Below the pieces are notes generated by a model. That model saw nothing but the letters and a program-made list of their open reading frames with translations, was not told the DNA's origin and did not search any database. Shown piece after piece: positions 5,865 through 12,598 of a stretch of 13,042 bases of DNA. The DNA is taken from NCBI GenBank assembly GCA_900759415.1, contig CAAEVC010000106.1, positions 1 to 13,042 on the forward strand. Reading direction: 5' to 3'. Each line of letters starts with the position of its first letter. Position 1 is the first letter of the stretch. The position numbers and the translations under genes were made by a program. This stretch comes from an uncultured Dialister sp. GTDB lineage: Bacteria; Bacillota; Negativicutes; Veillonellales; Dialisteraceae.

Positions 5865-8153
5865 TTAGAACTTGTATTTCGCACCAATCATAAATGCCCG
5901 TCCCGGCTGTGGAGCTGCTCCTTTGCCATTGTAAGCAGAATATGCATTTTCATAAGCCTGATTCGTCAGATTGGTGATGGTGATGTAAGTAGAAAGAGTC
6001 TTATTCACTTCATAGTTCAGATTCCAGTCAAGTACCAGTGCTCTCTTATGGGTAAACGCTTCTTCCGAGCAGCCGGTGTACCAGTTTGCCAGAAGCCCGG
6101 TATACCACTTGCCCTGTTCATAAGAAACGTTCATGGTATAGTGATTCGCTGGACGGAGCTTATTGATCATAGTATTTACATTGGAATTACTGTTTAAAGA
6201 AATATCCGGATCAAACTGTTCCCCTTCCTTTGCTTCCCACTTATCATGGAGATAGGTATAGGCAAAGCTTACATTCCATTTGTCATTGATCTTGTGGTCC
6301 AGAGTGATGTTGAAAGACTGTTTCTTTTCTTTGGCATTGACAGCTTTGCTGGTGTAATCATCCTTACTGGAATCCCAGACAGAATAATAGGTAACCGCAT
6401 TGCTCATATCCGTCCAGTCATAATGGGCAGAAATGTTTGTATTTTCTCCAATATCCTTCCTTACACCCAGCGTGTAGACATTGCCTTTTTCATCTTCCAG
6501 CGGATCCCCATTCGGTGTATTAATGGTATAATCCTTTGCCTTCAGCGGTCTGTATATCTTCGTCCATCCTGCATAGGCGCTGAGAGAATCGCTGAATGCA
6601 TACTCTGTAGAAATAGCAGGTGTCCAGATAGTATCTCCTCCGGTTGCATTGGTTGTGCCGCCGGTATAATCGGAATAATGGGAGAAACGGATAGCAGGCG
6701 TCAGATCCCAGTGATCATTCAGATGAATCTTATCCTGCAGGAATCCATAAAGGCTCTTACGATTGACTGTCGTGGTTTCATACTGATTCGTCTTGCGATT
6801 CAGGCTGACCTTTCTCATATATGCCTTATCGTAAGTAATGGAAGCAAGCACATCATTTATACCAAAAGACTTGCCGTACTGCAGCTGTACGCCCCGATTC
6901 GTTTCATCGTATACAGTGGTAGGAGAAAGCCCTTCAGGGAATTTATAATTCTTAATGAACTCCGGCCATGCTGCACTGTCAGGGAATGGTACATAGCTTC
7001 CATCAGGGAGTACCCAGTCAGGATAACGGTCTACACCCCAGTAATGATGCTGCTGATTATAGAAACGGACAAAGCTTTCCATACCGTTATCTTTATTAAA
7101 GGTATAGGAAATATCCAGATCATTATTGCGGTACGCATTATAAGAGCCGCTCAGTGCATCGAGAGAGAAAAGGTTTCTATACCCTGGGTTATCCGTATTT
7201 CCAAAGCCTCCCGGTCTGGTCGTTCTTTCGATGATCCGGTTCCAGTCTGCTTCATTCCAGTAGCGCCAGTCTCTGGCAGTAATCGGATATCCATCCTTGC
7301 CATTCTGATGGTTGTACCAGATTTTCAGATTTTCTTTATCACTGAAATCCTTATCCACACGGATGGAAACCCCTTCTTCTTTATAGTTGGTCCCTGTATA
7401 AGTATGGTCTTCTCCTGTCAATCCATCATGATATCTGCTGTTTCCTGCCATATTCCGGGTCATAGATGCAAAGTATTTCCAGGATTTGTCGCTTCCTGCA
7501 GCCCCTGAATAGGTCAGTGTATAGATATGTTTCTTCCATGAGCCGGTAGAAATATCAATGGTTCCCTGATTTTCCGTCGTTCCTTTTCTCGTAATAATAT
7601 TGATGACGCCGCCGGTCGCATCGGCACCATAGGCAGAAGCACCCGGTCCCTTGATGACCTCAATTTTATCTACATCTGCCATATTGACCACCTGATTCAG
7701 ATCCACCATGGTCCGGCCTGCAGAAGCAGCACTCGTTCCGAAACGGGTACTGGTGGCATTATCCACACGGCGGCCATCTACCAGAACGATGACTCTGGAA
7801 TCCCCATTGATGGACATGCTGTTATTGTAGGAATTATAGCCATATTCCCCGCCGCGATACCCTGCATTGGTAAAAGTAACGCCGGGAATACGTTTAATCG
7901 CTTCCGTCATATCGGTGTAATGGCGTTTATCGATCTCTTCTCTGGTAATGACCTTCACATCTCCGCCGGTACGATAATAGGACTGTTCTGTAATAGTATC
8001 GCCGAACTGATTCTTTGTCCGGTCCGCTTCTACTACCACTGCCCCCAGCATATAGGTATTCAGATTCTCATCGAAAGCAGCATACGCAGGAAAAAAGACT
8101 CCTCCGGTCAGCACTAAAGCCGCTGCACTTGCTAAAACATAAGATTTTTTCAT
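5865..8153 (-). CDS. TonB-dependent outer-membrane receptor
   Basis: This is a gated 22-strand beta-barrel that imports a ligand using TonB energy. The 762-residue protein has a signal peptide ending PAYA (about residue 25), a TonB-box-like GAVVVEADR (about 37-45), a plug domain (about 61-190) with VKVITREEID, MTEAIKRIPGVTF, VLVDGRRVD and IEVIKGPGASAYGADATGG-VINI, then a long Tyr/Trp/Asn-rich barrel ending in GAKYKF with the terminal Phe required for barrel assembly. Length is normal for the family. At the place where heme receptors carry FRAP and NPNL it has YRPL and a divergent NGDPLEDE segment, so a heme receptor is not supported. GAGAGGG precedes the ATG, 20 bases after the stop of the small secreted protein gene, so the two are co-transcribed. 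The ligand is unknown. Confidence 0.93.
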   Translation of the reverse strand: MKKSYVLASAAALVLTGGVFFPAYAAFDENLNTYMLGAVVVEADRTKNQFGDTITEQSYYRTGGDVKVITREEIDKRHYTDMTEAIKRIPGVTFTNAGYRGGEYGYNSYNNSMSINGDSRVIVLVDGRRVDNATSTRFGTSAASAGRTMVDLNQVVNMADVDKIEVIKGPGASAYGADATGGVINIITRKGTTENQGTIDISTGSWKKHIYTLTYSGAAGSDKSWKYFASMTRNMAGNSRYHDGLTGEDHTYTGTNYKEEGVSIRVDKDFSDKENLKIWYNHQNGKDGYPITARDWRYWNEADWNRIIERTTRPGGFGNTDNPGYRNLFSLDALSGSYNAYRNNDLDISYTFNKDNGMESFVRFYNQQHHYWGVDRYPDWVLPDGSYVPFPDSAAWPEFIKNYKFPEGLSPTTVYDETNRGVQLQYGKSFGINDVLASITYDKAYMRKVSLNRKTNQYETTTVNRKSLYGFLQDKIHLNDHWDLTPAIRFSHYSDYTGGTTNATGGDTIWTPAISTEYAFSDSLSAYAGWTKIYRPLKAKDYTINTPNGDPLEDEKGNVYTLGVRKDIGENTNISAHYDWTDMSNAVTYYSVWDSSKDDYTSKAVNAKEKKQSFNITLDHKINDKWNVSFAYTYLHDKWEAKEGEQFDPDISLNSNSNVNTMINKLRPANHYTMNVSYEQGKWYTGLLANWYTGCSEEAFTHKRALVLDWNLNYEVNKTLSTYITITNLTNQAYENAYSAYNGKGAAPQPGRAFMIGAKYKF

Positions 8154-8173
8154 ATTTACCCTCTCTTAACGTT

Positions 8174-8578
8174 TTACCATCTCATTCCATGAACATAGGT
8201 AAAACTATATTCTTCTACCGTATTCCAATCAGACCACGTCCCTTCATAAGGACCGAAATTCAGAGTCACCGACTTCATTCCCCCTGCCGGTAGCTTTAAC
8301 ATGGGAATCTTCTTCGGTCTCCCTGTAAACACTTCCTTTGTTCCATCGGCTCTGGTAAACGTGATCCTCATAGAAAAGTCATTCAGTTTCGTAATGGTCA
8401 GATCGCTGCGTTTGTTATAAAAACTCCCCCGAACGCAGAGATTTCCCTTATCCAGCCACACTTTACTGGTAGACCATCCCAGAATCATCGTATCCGACGA
8501 AAGTTCTGCTCCATTGACTCCGAAAGGAATAAAGAAAAAAGTCAAAACTGCCATTGCCGTCAGGAACCATTTCTTCAT
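8174..8578 (-). CDS. Small secreted beta-rich protein, unknown function
   Basis: This 134-residue protein is not recognised. It has a clear signal peptide (MKKWFLTAMAVLTFFFIPFG, cleavage near VNGA-EL at about 23-24) and a mature part of about 110 residues with alternating hydrophobic and polar residues (LCVRGSFYNK, FSMRITFTRADGTKEVF, MKSVTLNFGPYEG, EYSFTYVHGMRW), suggesting a single immunoglobulin-like beta-sandwich. It has one Cys and no lipobox, so it is probably free in the periplasm or outside the cell. The frame opens 34 codons earlier, but GGAGGG five bases before the ATG fixes the start at 8578. Being directly upstream of the receptor and read with it, it could be an accessory ligand-binding or receptor-associated protein (inference). 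Confidence 0.75.
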   Translation of the reverse strand: MKKWFLTAMAVLTFFFIPFGVNGAELSSDTMILGWSTSKVWLDKGNLCVRGSFYNKRSDLTITKLNDFSMRITFTRADGTKEVFTGRPKKIPMLKLPAGGMKSVTLNFGPYEGTWSDWNTVEEYSFTYVHGMRW

Positions 8579-8760
8579 AATTTCCCTCCTTCCTTCCGTA
8601 CGACAAAAAAATAAAATATATTTACCTTTCCTTCCAGTCTTTCCCTGTTTCGATGGAAGGAAAAATAAAATCCCATTCAACTCACCTTCTCCTCACGGGA
8701 AAAAGGCAGGAAACAAAGCCATGAAGCTATCGTTTCTGCCCTGTCCAGTGAAAAGGGAGA
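8579..8760 (-). promoter_or_regulatory. Structured leader with competing anti-Shine-Dalgarno pairings
   Basis: Three elements stand out on the minus strand. First, a two-tier hairpin: outer arms 8688-8696 and 8748-8760 (TCTCC-bulge-TCAC with GTGAGGAGA) and inner arms 8705-8714 and 8732-8740 (GGCAGAAAC with GTTTCCTGCC, one bulge). Second, element A (TTTCCTTCC, 8663-8655) pairs perfectly with element B (GGAAGGAAA, 8635-8627). Third, element C (GGAAGGAA, 8597-8590), which abuts the GGAGGG Shine-Dalgarno (8589-8584), can pair with the same A. A:B and A:C exclude each other, as in translational riboswitch platforms. No known riboswitch class was recognised, and the pairings were found by eye. Confidence 0.45.
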
Positions 8761-8769
8761 TTTTTAAGT

Positions 8770-8812
8770 TTACCCATGTCCTGTCCTTTCCCTGATGGCA
8801 GGACATGGGTAA
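8770..8812 (-). other. Perfect 14-bp hairpin between methyltransferase and secreted-protein genes
   Basis: TTACCCATGTCCTG (8770-8783) and CAGGACATGGGTAA (8799-8812) pair perfectly across a 15-nt loop, 65 bases past the methyltransferase stop. Neither strand has a T run after the stem, so a standard terminator is unlikely. It could protect the 3' end of the methyltransferase message, be an RNase-processed intercistronic element, or be a protein-binding site. A GCCGG-rich segment (8826-8842) lies beside it. Confidence 0.6.
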
Positions 8813-8876
8813 TCCTTTGCATTACCGCCGGAGCTACGCCGGACTTCTTATTTCTATCAATTCCTTCATTTCATCC

Positions 8877-9716
8877 TCAGAATTTACACCAGATCACCTG
8901 CACGATCCTTCTGGATCGATAGAGAAAACCTTCTTCTTTATATTTATGAAGATTTTCACTCTTCTGAAGAAATCTTTCTTTCAGTTCATGGCTGAAGTTC
9001 ATATAGGACATTTCTCCCAGGTCATCGATCATTTCTCTCTTTATCTGTTTCATATTTTCATAGATATCAGTTCTGGTATAGTTCAGATATTCTACGTGGG
9101 CATTAAATCCCATATCCCAAAGGAAAAGAGGGATGAGCATGTAATCATTGTTCCGCCGGTAATTCAGATGAAGTCCTTCGTAGATATCACTGAAAAGGGG
9201 CTGTTGAAGGGTGCGGACGATAATGAATCCCTTTTTTCCATACTCGGAGATTTTCTTGAGTGCTTTCCCCATGTAGCAGACACGATACAGAGAATTGACG
9301 GAAAGGACGTAGTCCGCCTCCCAGGGTTCATTGAAATCCTCCCATTTTGTGCAGCGGATAGAAACATTGGAAATCTGATATTCATTGATTTTCTTTGTCA
9401 GCTGGAACAGCATGGCCGGCGAAAAATCAAGAGCCAGAAGGCGATTGCACTGAGCCGCCAGGGGAATGGTGAAATTCCCTGTGCCGCATCCCAGGTCAAT
9501 GACTGATTCCCCTTCCCCTATGATGGAAAAGATTTTTTCTTTCAGTCCCGGGATATCCCGATACAAATTGAACTGGTCAGAATAATAAGGAGCCAGCTGT
9601 CTCCAGAATGACAACTCTTTTACATCATCAAATTTCCTTCCTGATTTCTTTTCCTCATTCCACCCCTGTTCTTTCTGCCACAGGTCATCGAGGTTGATTT
9701 TCTTCAGATATTTCAT
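8877..9716 (-). CDS. Class I SAM-dependent methyltransferase
   Basis: This 279-residue cytoplasmic enzyme should transfer a methyl group from S-adenosylmethionine; its acceptor is unknown. The Rossmann fold begins with motif I VIDLGCGTGNFTIPL (72-86), followed by LLALDFSPAML (motif II, acidic Asp97), ISIRC-TKWEDF (about 119-128) and YVLSVNSLYRV (motif IV region). An N-terminal helical segment with SFWRQLAPYYSDQF precedes the fold. GTG 9752 could open the frame, but it lies at the predicted transcription start; ATG 9716 has GGGAGAGG seven bases or fewer upstream and is preferred. It is the first gene of the uptake operon, directly behind the MerR-type promoter. From memory, related methyltransferases recur next to FecBCD-type transporters in anaerobes. 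Methylation of the imported ligand or of a metal chelator is inferred. Confidence 0.85.
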   Translation of the reverse strand: MKYLKKINLDDLWQKEQGWNEEKKSGRKFDDVKELSFWRQLAPYYSDQFNLYRDIPGLKEKIFSIIGEGESVIDLGCGTGNFTIPLAAQCNRLLALDFSPAMLFQLTKKINEYQISNVSIRCTKWEDFNEPWEADYVLSVNSLYRVCYMGKALKKISEYGKKGFIIVRTLQQPLFSDIYEGLHLNYRRNNDYMLIPLFLWDMGFNAHVEYLNYTRTDIYENMKQIKREMIDDLGEMSYMNFSHELKERFLQKSENLHKYKEEGFLYRSRRIVQVIWCKF

Positions 9717-9758
9717 AAGCCTCTCCCTTATAACCAGATGATAGGATTTCACTCCTGT

Positions 9759-9789
9759 ACTCTACACCCTATAGTTCTTATAAGGTCAA
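9759..9789 (-). promoter_or_regulatory. MerR-type promoter of the methyltransferase-led uptake operon
   Basis: On the minus strand -35 TTGACC (9789-9784) and -10 TAGAGT (9764-9759) are separated by 19 bp, longer than the usual 17. The dyad ACCTTAT-N7-ATAGGGT (9786-9766) begins in the -35 and fills the spacer. This is the textbook arrangement for promoters that MerR-family proteins activate by untwisting DNA. The predicted start near 9752 leaves a leader of about 36 nt before the ATG at 9716. The divergent regulator gene is the obvious candidate activator. Confidence 0.75.
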
Positions 9790-9881
9790 TAGAAATCATG
9801 CATAAAAAAAGGAGAATCAAGGCCTGTTTTTCCTCTTTTCTCCCTTATTTATTCTATATTTCACATTGTTTTTTTAATTAT

Positions 9882-9921
9882 TTGCAAATCAAATATTAAA
9901 AGTGTATAGTTACTATAGACT
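9882..9921 (+). promoter_or_regulatory. Promoter of the MerR-family gene with overlapping dyad
   Basis: A conventional promoter, TTGCAA (9882-9887), 17-bp spacer, TATAGT (9905-9910), lies about 30 bases before the start codon. The dyad AGTGTAT-N7-ATAGACT (9901-9921) covers the -10. It has the same TAT-N7-ATA core and overall size as the sites upstream of the two flanking operons, but with different outer bases. Binding here would block the promoter, so negative autoregulation is likely. Confidence 0.6.
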
Positions 9922-9939
9922 GAAAAAAGGAGCGCTCTG

Positions 9940-10767
9940 ATGAATAGAAATAAATACTATACACCAGTGGAATTTGCAAAACTGTTTAATATTGACCGGC
10001 AAACCCTGATTTATTACGACAATCATGGTATCTTTTCCCCTTCCCTGAAGAATGAAAAGGGATACCGTTACTATTCTTTGAATCAGGTCTTCCGTTTTGC
10101 TGAGCTCCTGTCATTAAGAAATCTCATGGTCCCCGGTTCCCGGCTTGCCGATTATAATCAATCGCCGGCCATCTCTTTTCTCCATGAAATCCTTCATGAC
10201 AAAATCACAGAGTACGAAGATACCCTGAATACCCTGACTTCTGCCATCCGGGATCTGAAAACTACCCTTCATGCCATGGATGAAGAGCATGCCATCCCGC
10301 CAGAGCAGTTCATGGTGATTCCCAAGGGGCCTCTGTACTGCCAGAAGAGCCGCTGCATTCCCTTCCATACATCCCACCGGGATGCCCTCATTCAGAATGC
10401 TTCTCTTGTATCCCTGTATTCTGAAGGAGTTTTTTCAAAACATCTGCAGTTTTCCTTTGCTCCTTCCTTTACAAATCTGGAAGATCTGGCAGAACCTCAT
10501 GATTACCATATTGTCCTGATTTCTCAAAATCCTGACAGTTTCACCAATCCTATCGTCCTTCCGCCTTCCCTCTACCTGACTCTGATTCTGAAGGACCGGT
10601 TCCATAAGAACAGGAAATTATATATAGACCGATTCCGTTCCTTTATGAAACAGATCCATCTGGAAGCAGATCATACACTCCTTATTTCATCGGTAAGGAA
10701 CTGCTGGAACGAAGGAAATGAAGAACCTTCCTTCTACACCAAAATGGAGCTGGCGGTCCACTATTAA
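9940..10767 (+). CDS. MerR-family transcriptional regulator with ligand-binding domain
   Basis: MerR proteins are dimeric regulators that bind long-spacer promoters and activate when an effector binds. The 275-residue protein has an N-terminal winged helix (about 6-75: YYTPVEFAKLFNIDRQTLIYYDNHGIF, then GYRYYSLNQVFRFAELLSLRNL, quoted here in parts of the conserved pattern), a helical dimerisation segment (about 80-115) and a C-terminal domain of about 155 residues. The total length is close to BmrR, suggesting a GyrI-like small-molecule-binding domain rather than the short metal loop of MerR or CueR. Cys134 and Cys139 (C-x4-C) lie at the start of that domain. AAGGAG sits seven bases before the ATG. 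It is divergent from the uptake operon, and matching dyads precede both flanking operons, so it is the likely local regulator sensing an organic ligand or chelate (inference). Confidence 0.88.
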   Translation: MNRNKYYTPVEFAKLFNIDRQTLIYYDNHGIFSPSLKNEKGYRYYSLNQVFRFAELLSLRNLMVPGSRLADYNQSPAISFLHEILHDKITEYEDTLNTLTSAIRDLKTTLHAMDEEHAIPPEQFMVIPKGPLYCQKSRCIPFHTSHRDALIQNASLVSLYSEGVFSKHLQFSFAPSFTNLEDLAEPHDYHIVLISQNPDSFTNPIVLPPSLYLTLILKDRFHKNRKLYIDRFRSFMKQIHLEADHTLLISSVRNCWNEGNEEPSFYTKMELAVHY

Positions 10768-10803
10768 GAGCGATGAGCACAATCGGCTGCGACGATGAAT
10801 AAT

Positions 10804-10834
10804 AAAAGCAGAACGGGATGCAGCCTGCTTTTTT
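10804..10834 (+). terminator. Terminator of the MerR-family gene
   Basis: Stem AAAAGCAG (10804-10811) / CTGCTTTT (10825-10832) with a 13-nt loop is followed by further T residues, 37 bases past the regulator stop. It is a plausible rho-independent terminator of modest stability for the plus-strand gene. Confidence 0.65.
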
Positions 10835-11005
10835 ATGTCACAAAAAACGCTTACGGTTGGTGCAGCTTCAGGGGAGTATTTTTCAAAAACCTAATGTCCG
10901 GTCGTGAGACAGCGCTTGAAATGATTTCCTGCATGCGAAAAGAAGAGTTGTGAAGTAATACACCTCTTTTAAAGAGCCCCGAATGGTGAGCAATCGAAAA
11001 ATTCC

Positions 11006-11058
11006 ATCAAAAAAAGACTGTGGAAAATGTTTTCATTATTCCACAGTCTTTTTTTGAT
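11006..11058. terminator. Strong bidirectional terminator between convergent units
   Basis: A perfect 20-bp inverted repeat has a 13-nt loop; the arms are 11006-11025 and 11039-11058. The GACTGTGGAA core is flanked by seven A on one side and seven T on the other, so both strands give a stem followed by a T run. It ends the TIM-barrel transcript (stop at 11139) on the minus strand and backs up the regulator terminator on the plus strand. Confidence 0.92.
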
Positions 11059-11138
11059 TGCCTGTCTCTTTTCCATCCACATGGAAAGCATCACAGCCTC
11101 CGTTGAAAGGAGAGCGGAAGATGAGAGGAAAATTCTTC

Positions 11139-12089
11139 TTACTTTCCTTTCATTCCCAGACCTGCCACTGCATTTTTCTGAAGGATTATCTTTTCTATGG
11201 GTATACCGAAGTCGTCTCCAAAAAGCTCATGGGTCAGGAAATCCGGTTCCACTTTTTCTACAATCCGTCTGGCCGCATCGGTTTTGAAAGGATGATGCCT
11301 GTCGATAGAGGTGATGTGACGGCCTATGATTTCCGGGGTGATTGTCTCCGGTATCTGCTGATGATTCTTCTGATAATCTCCAGAGATGGAGCAGGACATA
11401 TGGATACCCCGGATGAGGGATTTCAGGGAGCCCAGACGGTCTACCACCTGACAGATGTAGTCCGCTCCGTCAGCTTCACTCTGTATATTCCAGTTCGTAT
11501 TCATCAGATGTCCTGTATCCAGCATGATTCCCACATTATTTCCTGGAAGGAGATTGAAAAAATATTCTACATCCTCTGGTTCCATCCGGTAAAGTCCCGG
11601 CCAGAATATATTTTCAAAAAGCATGTATACCGATGGAGGTACCAGATCTTTTATCCGGCTGTACAGTTCTGCTGTCCCTTTCAGTACATCCTTATTGGTA
11701 TAGTGGAACTGGCGGGTCCATATTTCCCGGATAGAACAATCAGCCACATGCCATACCAGATACTCCGGTTCTTCCACCAAAGCCGCCTCAATATTGCGGC
11801 GGATCTTCTTTTCCCAGTCTTCCACTGTTGTTCCGCCAAAACAATCTATGAGCGACTGTTCTGTTGGGAAATCGATTTCATAGGCCTCTTTTTTCCCCAG
11901 ATAGAAATTCATCCAGTCCGGCCAATAGGCCAGATGACATCCCACAGTAAGGGAAGGGTGGGGCTCATCCGCAGGTTTTTCTCCGTATATCAGATTTTCT
12001 ATGCCATCCATGCCGAGTTCCTGAAGCACAGCTTTTATGTCTTCTTCTTGTTCTCCCGGCATCATGTAATGACTTACCGCTTGTTTCAA
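11139..12089 (-). CDS. Xylose-isomerase-like TIM-barrel protein
   Basis: This 316-residue cytoplasmic protein belongs to the sugar phosphate isomerase/epimerase and AP-endonuclease-2 superfamily, metal-dependent TIM barrels. Strand-end residues sit where the family binds its metal: Glu159 (MLFENIFW), Asp191 with His194 (IMLDTGHLMN), His230 (RGIHMS) and Glu288 (FLTHELFG), an E-D-H-E set like that of ketose epimerases. IDRHHPF (262-268) adds further His/Asp. The start is TTG at 12089, supported by AGGAGA five bases upstream and by the first beta strand KQAVSHYMMP starting there; the nearest upstream ATG is in another frame and stops at once. It is 59 bases behind the gene for a secreted helical protein and shares its MerR-type promoter. 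The real substrate is unknown; sugar, cofactor or chelator chemistry are all possible. Confidence 0.8.
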   Translation of the reverse strand: MKQAVSHYMMPGEQEEDIKAVLQELGMDGIENLIYGEKPADEPHPSLTVGCHLAYWPDWMNFYLGKKEAYEIDFPTEQSLIDCFGGTTVEDWEKKIRRNIEAALVEEPEYLVWHVADCSIREIWTRQFHYTNKDVLKGTAELYSRIKDLVPPSVYMLFENIFWPGLYRMEPEDVEYFFNLLPGNNVGIMLDTGHLMNTNWNIQSEADGADYICQVVDRLGSLKSLIRGIHMSCSISGDYQKNHQQIPETITPEIIGRHITSIDRHHPFKTDAARRIVEKVEPDFLTHELFGDDFGIPIEKIILQKNAVAGLGMKGK

Positions 12090-12148
12090 TTCATTCTCCT
12101 GTATGAAGGCGGTTTCCGGGACAGATGAAATATCTCCCCGCCGCCCTT

Positions 12149-12508
12149 TTATTTTTTATCTTCTTTCGGAAGGCATGCATTGTATACATCTACTACATGC
12201 TGCGCCTTCTTCACCGCTTCATTTCTCTTATTAATGATATCATTGGCATCGTTGGTGGCTCCATCGATATACTGCTGTGCCACTTTGATATATGCATTCA
12301 CCTGATCCGCATATTTCACGAAATTCTTATAATCTTTGATTCCCTCTTCCGGAGGCACCGGCTCTGCAGGAAGCATGCCATCCACCACCGGATAGGGGGA
12401 TGAAAGATTTGTCTTTGCCGCCTCTGCCGGCGCTGTTTCTTCTGCCATAACAGACATACCACTCATAAGCAGTATGGATACCATTAAAGATATTCCAGTC
12501 TTCTTCAT
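12149..12508 (-). CDS. Small secreted helical protein, unknown function
   Basis: This 119-residue protein is not recognised. It has a signal peptide (MKKTGISLMVSILLMSGMSV, cleavage near VMA-EE at residue 22), then a Pro/Ala/Glu-rich stretch (24-55) and a mostly helical half with KDYKNFVKYADQVNAYIKV, IDGATNDANDIINKRNEAV and VVDVYNACLP (single Cys112). No lipobox is present, so it is probably soluble in the periplasm. AAGGAG before the ATG at 12508 fixes the start. The preceding leader of about 84 nt contains a hairpin, CCTCCAGT/ACTGGAGG (12545-12571). It is the first gene after the MerR-type promoter and the TIM-barrel gene follows, so it belongs to the same regulon as the uptake system. A periplasmic binding or chaperone role is only a guess. 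Confidence 0.75.
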   Translation of the reverse strand: MKKTGISLMVSILLMSGMSVMAEETAPAEAAKTNLSSPYPVVDGMLPAEPVPPEEGIKDYKNFVKYADQVNAYIKVAQQYIDGATNDANDIINKRNEAVKKAQHVVDVYNACLPKEDKK

Positions 12509-12544
12509 ATGATGACTCCTTCCCTGAAAAAGAAAACAGAGCTT

Positions 12545-12571
12545 CCTCCAGTAAAGTCCCTTCACTGGAGG
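12545..12571 (-). other. Leader hairpin before the secreted helical protein gene
   Basis: CCTCCAGT (12545-12552) pairs perfectly with ACTGGAGG (12564-12571) across an 11-nt loop, inside the predicted 5' leader 37 bases before the start codon. There is no T run. It may stabilise the transcript. Confidence 0.45.
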
Positions 12572-12598
12572 ATATTTTTGGAAATAAGTCTTTTAAAT

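Larger units (their letters stand above)
10768..11138. other. Intergenic region between convergent genes
   Basis: This 371-nt stretch holds two terminators (10804-10834 and 11006-11058) and no supported gene. Between them, a plus-strand frame through 10839-10953 reads like protein (for example GRETALEMISCMRKEEL before a TGA) but has no ribosome binding site or recognisable family. It may be a remnant of a former gene. A palindrome CTCTTT-T-AAAGAG lies at about 10965-10977. Confidence 0.5.

Noticed and set aside
6246..7508. Plus-strand open frame of 420 codons inside the receptor gene
   Set aside because: It is antisense to a complete TonB-dependent receptor with all plug motifs. The frame is Ile-rich and unlike any family; it is a by-product of receptor codon use.
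5865..8153. Assigning the receptor and importer to heme uptake
   Set aside because: The FRAP and NPNL motifs of heme receptors are not intact, and no heme-degrading enzyme is nearby.
8579..8876. Cobalamin riboswitch before the receptor
   Set aside because: The conserved B12-box sequence was not found in this gap or in the other gaps. The structure seen does not match that class.
8805..9506. Plus-strand open frame of 233 codons opposite the methyltransferase
   Set aside because: It has no ribosome binding site or recognisable family, and the opposite strand carries the SAM-binding motifs.
11058..12128. Plus-strand open frame of 356 codons, longer than the annotated TIM-barrel gene
   Set aside because: It is antisense to that gene, rich in His, Phe, Tyr and Arg with no domain pattern, and has no fitting terminator or conserved motifs. 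The minus strand shows metal-site residues and family strands.
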